Positions 58,283 to 64,000 of a stretch of DNA of 64,000 nucleotides are shown piece by piece. This DNA comes from Campylobacter aviculae (GTDB lineage: Bacteria > Campylobacterota > Campylobacteria > Campylobacterales > Campylobacteraceae), in assembly GCF_005406215.1 (NCBI RefSeq), contig NZ_NXMA01000006.1:1-64000 (forward strand). Direction: 5' to 3'. Positions within the stretch are counted from its first letter, which is position 1, and each line of letters begins with the position of its first letter. The position numbers and the translations under genes are program-made. The notes below the pieces were generated by a model. That model was not told where the DNA came from, made no database searches, and saw only the letters and a program-made list of their open reading frames with translations.

Positions 58283-58344
58283 AGGTTTATGTAAGTTTTA
58301 TTGCAAGTATTTATTTTTTTGTTTTTAAAGATTAAATATTTAAA

Positions 58345-58371
58345 TTATAGGAGTTGTTTTAACTCCTATAA
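58345..58371. terminator. Bidirectional hairpin terminator
   Basis: TTATAGGAGTT and AACTCCTATAA form a perfect 11-base stem with a 5-base loop in the 97-base gap between the convergent ends of the VDxDG gene and the C39 peptidase gene. Flanks are A/T-rich on both sides. Confidence 0.75.
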
Positions 58372-58379
58372 ATAATCTT

Positions 58380-58976
58380 TTAATATAAGCTAAAAGGATT
58401 AAAATCAAAATTCAAAGATTTAGGTATATTAAGCTTGTATTCTTTTAATTTCTTTTTAGGAGCAATGATTAAGGCATATCCTCCTTTTTTATATCTATCC
58501 CATACACTAAAAAATTGTCTTTTAGAACTGATATATTCTCCATAACTTGGATCAAGTATTTGTAAAAAATCACCCCTATGATTTATAATCACCACAAAAT
58601 GTGGAAAACGTGGATCATCTTCAATCTTCACTAAAATAGGAATTCCTGCAAGTTTTTCTAAACTCTTTCTATCTATCCTATAAGATTTGCTTTCATAGCC
58701 TAGTTTTTTAACCGCATCATTTAAGTCTGCAAAACTTACCATATCTGTATATAGTTTTTGCCCACTCATAGTTTTTAAAAGATCTAGTTCGCTTAATTTT
58801 TTATCATCAAGTATATTAATAAGTGTTGCTAAAGATGAAGCACCGCAAGATTCTTCATAACTTTGTCTTATGACGTTTTTATTTTTAATTTCAGAATAGG
58901 ATTTAACTATAAAGTCTGCCTTTAAAAATAAAGGCAAAATAATAAGTATTGATAATAATTTTAGAATTTTTTCCAT
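58380..58976 (-). CDS. Exported C39-family (double-glycine) peptidase
   Basis: C39 peptidases cut leaders after Gly-Gly. Most are the N-terminal domain of an ABC exporter; this 198-residue protein is free-standing and has a signal peptide (residues 1-20, ILPLFLKA before DF), so it should act in the periplasm. Gln38 (RQSYEESCG) supplies the oxyanion hole, Cys44 is the nucleophile, His126 (FPHFVVI) and Asp142 (ILDPSYG) complete the triad. Similar stand-alone exported C39 proteins include FapD of the Fap amyloid system. It overlaps the barrel gene by 16 bases, so translation is coupled. The two double-glycine precursors nearby are the obvious substrates. Confidence 0.85.
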   Translation of the reverse strand: MEKILKLLSILIILPLFLKADFIVKSYSEIKNKNVIRQSYEESCGASSLATLINILDDKKLSELDLLKTMSGQKLYTDMVSFADLNDAVKKLGYESKSYRIDRKSLEKLAGIPILVKIEDDPRFPHFVVIINHRGDFLQILDPSYGEYISSKRQFFSVWDRYKKGGYALIIAPKKKLKEYKLNIPKSLNFDFNPFSLY

Positions 58977-59815
58977 AGGCTTAATCCAAACACACTATCA
59001 GGGCTTGCAGAACTCCCTCCAAAACTAGCACTCACAGATACTGCTGTATCAGAGTTTATGCTATAGGTTGATCCTAAACTTAGAGTTGGAATAGAACGCA
59101 CTTCAGAATTTTGATAGCCATTGATTTTTTGTTCAGTTTGAAATCTTTGTTCAGCTCCTAGATCTAAAGTGATTTTAGGGCTTAAGATTATAGATAAATC
59201 TCCACCTATATAAATGCTATGTCCATATTCTATATTAGCAATTTTAAATTTTCTTTTTGCATTATAACCAAATCCTGTATAAATGCTATATACCACAGGA
59301 TCGCTATATCCTCTTAAACTAGCTTGCAAGCTTTGTGATTTTAAATAAAAGTTTTTTGTTTGATTGATCGCTTTTTCTCTTTGAACAATAGCGGTTTGAA
59401 AAGTGATTTGTGGAACAAAATCTGCTATGCTATCGCCTGTATAAATAAAACCTAACCATAAATTATCAAAACCTATACGATTTTTAGCTGAATATTCGTT
59501 TGTAAAAAAGTTTGTATATTCTTGTCTGGCATAACTTCCTCCTCCTGAAATTAATATATCGAATTTAGGAGTTAAGGTATAGATAAAAGTTTGAGTTAGA
59601 AAAACTTGTTTTGTGTCATTCCATACTGTAGGATCTCCGCCTATGGTAATATTAGGGTAAAGTGAGTATGAATTTGCATTACCCGTGCTAAGAAGTGAAA
59701 AGCTTGTAATGCTTCTTAATCCAATTTGCTTTTTGAAGAGTGTATCAATGTTTAACTCATCACTAGCAAACAAAGAGCTTGTTAAAACTGCCAAAATAAG
59801 AAAAAATTTTCTCAT
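58961..59815 (-). CDS. Outer-membrane beta-barrel protein coupled to the C39 peptidase
   Basis: The protein has 284 residues. A signal peptide ends at LFASDE (residue ~18). The rest is built of alternating amphipathic strands with turns (for example FIYTLTPKFDILISGGGSYA and YSIYTGFGYNAKRKFKIA), and the last residues (FGLSLWKKF) end in the C-terminal Phe typical of Bam substrates. I chose the ATG at 59815 with AAAGGAA upstream. It could be the outer-membrane exit for processed precursors, like FapF beside FapD, but no direct homology to FapF is visible. Sigma-54 drives it. Confidence 0.8.
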   Translation of the reverse strand: MRKFFLILAVLTSSLFASDELNIDTLFKKQIGLRSITSFSLLSTGNANSYSLYPNITIGGDPTVWNDTKQVFLTQTFIYTLTPKFDILISGGGSYARQEYTNFFTNEYSAKNRIGFDNLWLGFIYTGDSIADFVPQITFQTAIVQREKAINQTKNFYLKSQSLQASLRGYSDPVVYSIYTGFGYNAKRKFKIANIEYGHSIYIGGDLSIILSPKITLDLGAEQRFQTEQKINGYQNSEVRSIPTLSLGSTYSINSDTAVSVSASFGGSSASPDSVFGLSLWKKF

Positions 59816-59852
59816 TATTATTCCTTTCAAATTTATTGCCTAGAAAAAGATT

Positions 59853-59870
59853 AAGCAAAGATTGTTCCAA
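59853..59870 (-). promoter_or_regulatory. Sigma-54 promoter of the barrel-C39 operon
   Basis: On the minus strand the sequence is ACTTGGAACAATCTTTGCTTAA, with GG and GC 10 bases apart and TTGG / TTTGCTT as in the flagellar promoters. The expected start lies ~28 bases before the ATG at 59815. Confidence 0.92.
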
Positions 59871-59892
59871 GTTTTGAATGAGTAAAAATTTT

Positions 59893-60312
59893 TTAGTTAT
59901 TTTTTGGATATAAGCTCTTTTTATCTTTAATTTTATTTAGAAGAGATAAAGCTTCATCATAATTAAGAAATTCGTTACATTTTTTTCCTGTACAGGCTTG
60001 AAATCTTATATTACCATATTTATTAAACAAAGTGGGTATAATTCCTATAGAATAATATCTTGTGTTGCCACTACTAGTTGTTTTGTGAAGTAATATGTGA
60101 TTTATTTTATTTTAAAATTCTTTTATTTTATTTAAAAAATCATTTTTAAACATTTTTTCTATAGCGAGTTTAACAATTTCAGTAATCTTTTTATTTTCTT
60201 TACCTACACTAAAAATATTTTTATAAGTAGACAGCATCATTTCTATCATTTTTAGTGTTTTTGTGTCAAATAACTTTGATTTTTGGAGCGATTTTATAGT
60301 TATTCTGTAGAT
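59893..60312 (-). pseudogene. Degraded ORF with an in-frame stop
   Basis: On the minus strand one reading frame is open from 60312 to 59893 except for a single TAA at 60112-60114. The upstream part reads SLQKSKLFDTKTLKMIEMML... and the downstream part TSSGNTRYYSIGIIPTLFNK, then KYGNIRFQACTGKK. The second part bears a weak likeness to WGR-type domains (aromatic-rich beta strands around GN-x-R). No convincing start codon or ribosome-binding site is seen for the whole. I read it as the remnant of an accessory gene. It fills most of the gap before the tRNA; 60313-60484 shows nothing. Confidence 0.45.
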
Positions 60313-60484
60313 TTATTAACTCTGATAGTAAGACTAATAACAAAGTCAATAAAAAATATTTGTAAAGTAATAAATTAAAATAAATTAAAGATAATCTAAA
60401 ATAATCCATCATTTATCAAAAGCCTATTTCATAGTAAGTTAAAAAGAATTAAAAAAAGTTAAAAGAAGTAAAAAATAGAATAAA

Positions 60485-60570
60485 TGGTGCGGTTAGCGAG
60501 ATTTGAACTCGCACACGCTGAGCGCACCACCCCCTCAAGATGGCGTGTCTACCAATTCCACCATAACCGC
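60485..60570 (-). tRNA. tRNA-Leu (anticodon GAG)
   Basis: The minus strand reads GCGGTTATGGTGGAATTGG and ends CTAACCGCACCA. The acceptor stem GCGGTTA pairs with TAACCGC, the D-loop has GGTAGACAC, the anticodon stem CCATC/GGTGG encloses TTGAGGG (GAG), a long variable arm follows, and GTTCAAATC is the T-loop. The length is 86 bases with CCA encoded. Its 3' end faces the accessory block. Confidence 0.93.
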
Positions 60571-60597
60571 AAAAAACCCATTATAAATGGGTTAAAA

Positions 60598-60948
60598 TTA
60601 AGATGCAGGACTAATAAATTTTATAAAAGGGTTTGCATAAAGTGCGATAAGTGCAATAACAAGTGCATAAATTACTTGTGCTTCAATCATAGCTAAAGCA
60701 ATAAACATTGTAGTCATTAATTTTGGTCCAAGCCCCGGATTTCTAGCTGTTCCTGCTATAGTTGCCGCCGCTGTATTTCCCATACCAATAGCACCACCGA
60801 GTGCCGCAACACCCAAGCCTAATCCAGCTGCTAAAACTGAAAAAGCTTTAATCCACACATTCATAGCTTCTTGCTCAACCAAAGTGTTCGTTTCAGCTGC
60901 AAAAGCTACTGCTGCAAAAGCTAAAAATAAAAAAATAATTTTTTTCAT
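60598..60948 (-). CDS. atpE: ATP synthase F0 subunit c
   Basis: Subunit c forms the rotor ring of F0. Two long hydrophobic helices enclose the polar loop GTARNPGLGPKLM. The ion-binding acid is the Glu of ALAMIEAQVIYA. The N-terminal ~18 residues look like a cleavable signal peptide (AAVAFAAE), as in related epsilon-proteobacteria, giving 116 residues in total. It stands apart from the other atp genes, as is normal for the group, and lies 27 bases upstream of the tRNA-Leu gene. Confidence 0.95.
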   Translation of the reverse strand: MKKIIFLFLAFAAVAFAAETNTLVEQEAMNVWIKAFSVLAAGLGLGVAALGGAIGMGNTAAATIAGTARNPGLGPKLMTTMFIALAMIEAQVIYALVIALIALYANPFIKFISPAS

Positions 60949-61181
60949 AGAAATATACCTTAAAAATAGTTTAAATATTTATCTTAAAATCTTTAAAAAT
61001 ACTTTCGGCTTGCGTATCCCTACTTGATATTTATCAAAGGCTTTAAAATAATTAAGGAAAATTTTATCATACATTATCTTTATTTTTATTGAAAAATGTT
61101 ATTTTTCCTTTTTTTTCAATAAAGATTAAAACTTTTTTTGCTTTAATAAACGTTTTAAAATATTTTATTTAAGGTTGTGTT

Positions 61182-62522
61182 TTGAGTTCTAAATTTTCAA
61201 AAATAGGTTTTATTTTAGCTGTAGCAGGATCAGCCGTAGGTTTAGGTAATGCTTGGAAATTTCCTACTCTTGTAGGACAGAGCGGTGGTTCAGCTTTTAT
61301 TTTGCTTTATATTGTTTTAACTCTAGGAGTTGGTTTTGTAATTTTTTTAGCCGAATTAAGTATTGGTAAAATTAGTGAAAAAGATCCTGTTAATGCGTAT
61401 AAAAAATTAGCCACTAAAAATCAAAAATCTTGGTCTCTTGTAGGTTTTACAATGATAGGATCGATTTTAATTGTTTCTTTTTATACTTTAGTTATTGGCT
61501 GGGTAGTTAAATATGCATATTTAAGCATTATTGGACGATTACCCGATAATTTGAAGTCAAGTGCTCTTGATTTCAATTTTCTTATAAATCACGATTTTTT
61601 AAGTCAATTTATTTGTTTTAGTTTGGTCTTTTTTATCATTTTTTATACTGTTTCCAAAGGAATCAAGAATGGTATTGAGAAATTAAATATTTGGATGATG
61701 CCTTCTTTATTTATTTTACTTATTTTAATGCTTATTTATGCAATGACTAAAGATGGTTTTATAATGGCTTTAAAATTTCTTTTTGTTCCTGATGTTTATA
61801 AAATTAATATTTCTAATACGCTTGAAGCTTTAGGACTTGCTTTTTTTAGTTTATCTTTGGGTGTTGGAACTATTATCACTTATTCGGCAAGCTTGCCCGA
61901 TAGAACCAATTTTATTACAAGCACTTTAAATATTATTTTTATCAATCTTTTAGTCGGACTTTTAATGGGACTTGTAGTTTTTACCTTTATTTTCGAATTT
62001 GGATATGATCCTAATCAAGAAGGTCCAGGTTTTGTTTTTGTTTCTTTGGCTACTTTATTTCAAAAGCTTGATTTAGTGGGTCATATTTTTGGAGCCGCAT
62101 TTTTTATTTCTTTGGTATTTGCGGGTATTACTTCAGCAGTTTCCATGATAGAACCTTCAGCTTTTTATTTAATAAACACTTTTAAGATGAGTCGTAAGAA
62201 AGCTTTAATTTTTATTGGAATTTTTGTATATATTTTAGGTATTTTATGTATTTTATCCTCTTTGGATGCAACTCAGTTTAAAATTTTGGGAATGAGTTTC
62301 TTTGAATTATTAGATAGTTTTTCTAGTAAAATTATTATGCCATTGGGAGGAATTTTGGCTGCAATTTTTGTTGGTTTTGTGATCAAAAAAGAAACTTTAA
62401 AAATTTTATTTCAGCCTTATATGAGTGGTATATTTTTCGAAATTTGGTATATATTTGTAAGATTTATTTCGCCTTTAGCTGTTATGGCGGTTTTGATAAC
62501 CAAATTGATTGGTTTTGTATAG
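61182..62522 (+). CDS. Sodium-dependent amino-acid transporter (NSS/LeuT family)
   Basis: NSS transporters import amino acids with Na+. The first helix motif GSAVGLGNAWKFPTLVGQSGG is nearly diagnostic. Eleven to twelve helices are predicted over 446 residues. The start is a TTG at 61182 with AAGG seven bases upstream. C. jejuni carries two such genes in tandem (Cj0934c, Cj0935c) beside atpE; here only one is present. The substrate is not predictable from sequence. Confidence 0.9.
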   Translation: MSSKFSKIGFILAVAGSAVGLGNAWKFPTLVGQSGGSAFILLYIVLTLGVGFVIFLAELSIGKISEKDPVNAYKKLATKNQKSWSLVGFTMIGSILIVSFYTLVIGWVVKYAYLSIIGRLPDNLKSSALDFNFLINHDFLSQFICFSLVFFIIFYTVSKGIKNGIEKLNIWMMPSLFILLILMLIYAMTKDGFIMALKFLFVPDVYKINISNTLEALGLAFFSLSLGVGTIITYSASLPDRTNFITSTLNIIFINLLVGLLMGLVVFTFIFEFGYDPNQEGPGFVFVSLATLFQKLDLVGHIFGAAFFISLVFAGITSAVSMIEPSAFYLINTFKMSRKKALIFIGIFVYILGILCILSSLDATQFKILGMSFFELLDSFSSKIIMPLGGILAAIFVGFVIKKETLKILFQPYMSGIFFEIWYIFVRFISPLAVMAVLITKLIGFV

Positions 62523-62679
62523 TTATATTGTTGTCAAAATTTTTAAGACAAAATGTTTCATTGAAAAAAGTATGCAAGTAAATGAAGTTTATGTTGATTT
62601 TTTGTTTTATTTTGTTTAATTTTTGTAAAGTGTTATTTTTTTCTTTATATAATCTGTGTATTGTTTTTTGAGGAAAAAT

Positions 62680-64000
62680 ATGGCTAAAAAATTTATAGAT
62701 GTGATGGATACAAGTTTTAGAGACGGTTTTCAGTCTATTTATGGAGCTAGAGTTTTAATGCAAGATTTTTTTCCTGCAATAGAAGCTGCTAAAGAGGCAG
62801 GAATTACTCACTTTGAATTTGGAGGCGGAGCAAGATTTCAAAGCTTGTATTTTTATCTAAATGAAAATGCTTTTGAAATGATGGATAAGTTTCGTTCTAT
62901 TGTTGGAGAAAATGTAAATTTGCAAACTTTAGCAAGGGGAATTAATACCGTTGCTTTGGATATTGGAAGTAGAGAGATTGTTGAATTACACGCAAAGCTT
63001 TTTGCAAAACACGGAACAACTACTATTAGGAATTTTGATGCTTTAAATGATGTTAATAATCTTAAATTTAGCGGAGAGTGTATTGTTAAATATGGATTAA
63101 AACATGAAATTTGCATTACTTTAATGGATTTACCACCACAATGCTATGGAGCTCATGATGTGCCGTTTTATGAGAAAATTTTAAAAGAAATTTTATTTTC
63201 GAAAATACCCTTTCATAGTATTTGTTTTAAAGATGCAAGTGGTACTTCAAATCCTAACAAAATTTATGAGACAATTAAAATGGCTAAGAAAAATTTGCCC
63301 TCAGAAATTCATGTAAGACTTCACACTCATGAAACTGCTGGAATTAGTATAGCTTGTTATTTGGCTGCTTTGGAAGCAGGCGTTGATGGCATTGATTTAG
63401 CTGCGGCTCCTGTGAGTGGAGGAACTTCTCAGCCTGATATTTTAACTATGATGCATGCTGTAAAAGGAAAAAATTATGATTTGGGTGGATTTGAAGAAGA
63501 AAAAATTTTAAAATATGAAGAAATTTTTAAAGATTGTCTTAAGGATTATTTTGTACCTCCAGAAGCAAATCAAGTAAATTCTTTAATCCCCTTTTCTCCT
63601 ATGCCAGGAGGAGCTTTAACTGCCAACACGCAAATGATGAGAGATAATAATATTTTAGAGCGTTTTCCAGAGGTAATTAAAGCAATGCGTGAAGTTGTTG
63701 AAAAAGGAGGATTTGGAACGTCAGTTACTCCAGTTTCTCAATTTTATTTTCAACAAGCTTTTAATAATGTGATGTTTGGTTCTTGGAAAAAAATTGCTGA
63801 TGGATATGGAAAAATGGTACTTGGTTATTTTGGGAAAACACCAATCAAGCCAGATAGTGAAATAATAAAACTTGCAGCAGATCAACTCAAGCTAAAGCCT
63901 ACAGAGGAATTAGCCATTGATCTAGCCGATAGAGATGAAACAAAGAAAATATCTTATATTAAGGCTTTGTTAGAAAAAGAAAATATTGAAGTAAACGAGG
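62680..64000 (+). CDS. pycB: Pyruvate carboxylase subunit B (partial)
   Basis: PycB carries the carboxyltransferase and biotin domains of the two-subunit pyruvate carboxylase, which feeds oxaloacetate to the TCA cycle. The gene starts at ATG 62680 after GAGGAAAAAT and runs off the right edge; 440 codons are visible. The N-terminus DVMDTSFRDGFQS, the metal-binding HTHETAG and AAPVSGGTSQPD are characteristic of the TIM-barrel domain. The C-terminal biotin-attachment (MKM) part is outside the window. The upstream gap 62523-62679 must hold the promoter, which I cannot pick with confidence. Confidence 0.95.
   Translation, partial: MAKKFIDVMDTSFRDGFQSIYGARVLMQDFFPAIEAAKEAGITHFEFGGGARFQSLYFYLNENAFEMMDKFRSIVGENVNLQTLARGINTVALDIGSREIVELHAKLFAKHGTTTIRNFDALNDVNNLKFSGECIVKYGLKHEICITLMDLPPQCYGAHDVPFYEKILKEILFSKIPFHSICFKDASGTSNPNKIYETIKMAKKNLPSEIHVRLHTHETAGISIACYLAALEAGVDGIDLAAAPVSGGTSQPDILTMMHAVKGKNYDLGGFEEEKILKYEEIFKDCLKDYFVPPEANQVNSLIPFSPMPGGALTANTQMMRDNNILERFPEVIKAMREVVEKGGFGTSVTPVSQFYFQQAFNNVMFGSWKKIADGYGKMVLGYFGKTPIKPDSEIIKLAADQLKLKPTEELAIDLADRDETKKISYIKALLEKENIEVNE

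Noticed and set aside
60485-60570. tRNA-Leu as an integration (att) site for the accessory block
   Set aside because: I found no second copy of the tRNA 3' end in the block and no integrase gene in the window, so an integrated element is not supported.

Overview
The window is chromosomal DNA of a Campylobacter. It is strongly AT-rich, has short intergenic gaps and many 4-base (ATGA-type) gene overlaps. Its gene order closely follows the C. jejuni run Cj0637 to Cj0698 as I remember it (msrA-ppa-adk-aspS / nadK-recN-cbrR ... pta-ackA ... ftsA-ftsZ-flgG2-flgG). The species cannot be fixed by eye. No gene corresponding to cipA lies between priA and ispG, and the block after flgG differs from C. 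jejuni, so a relative of C. jejuni is more likely than C. jejuni itself.

Layout. 0-0.5 kb: the 5' end of an unknown sigma-54-driven gene. 0.7-4.1 kb (-): msrA, ppa, adk, aspS. 4.2-15 kb (+): nadK, recN, the CbrR-type regulator, tatD, and an envelope set (mltD, rlpA, kdsC, lptC, lptA, engB, an MreD-like gene, PBP2). 15-24.6 kb (-): aminopeptidase, peptide transporter, a GspM/GspL-like (PilO/PilN-like) pair, era, hslU, hslV, rplI, argG. 24.7-35.5 kb (+): S4 protein, tsaE, lptB, rpoN, dcuB, kdpFABC and a KdpD without its kinase domain. 35.5-53.3 kb: uvrB, a pseudopilin, priA, ispG, flgH, pta-ackA, an FtsL-like gene with rsmH, a PpiD-like chaperone, ftsA-ftsZ, flgG2-flgG. 60.5-64 kb: tRNA-Leu(GAG), atpE, an NSS transporter and the start of pycB.

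The accessory block at 53.3-60.4 kb is the part that stands out. It holds two paralogous exported proteins, the second frameshifted. Each has a Sec signal peptide followed by a textbook double-glycine leader (L-S-x-x-E-M-x-x-V-x-G-G). It also holds a free-standing C39 peptidase that has its own signal peptide, and a small outer-membrane beta-barrel protein translationally coupled to that peptidase. Interleaved with these are members of a family of unrecognised proteins with a shared VDxDG...FNxAAGxPxDxKI motif and a shared C-terminal (K/I)(R/K)V end. One more member lies at the left edge of the window.

The reading I favour is that the double-glycine proteins enter the periplasm through Sec, are cut there by the C39 peptidase, and may leave through the barrel, loosely like FapD/FapF of the Fap amyloid system. 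The barrel-peptidase pair and two of the VDxDG genes have well-matched sigma-54 promoters (GG-N10-GC) like those of flgH and flgG2 here, and a third VDxDG gene has a candidate sigma-28 promoter. The system therefore looks wired to flagellar gene control. Function, processing and export are inference; the motifs, promoters and gene order are visible in the sequence.
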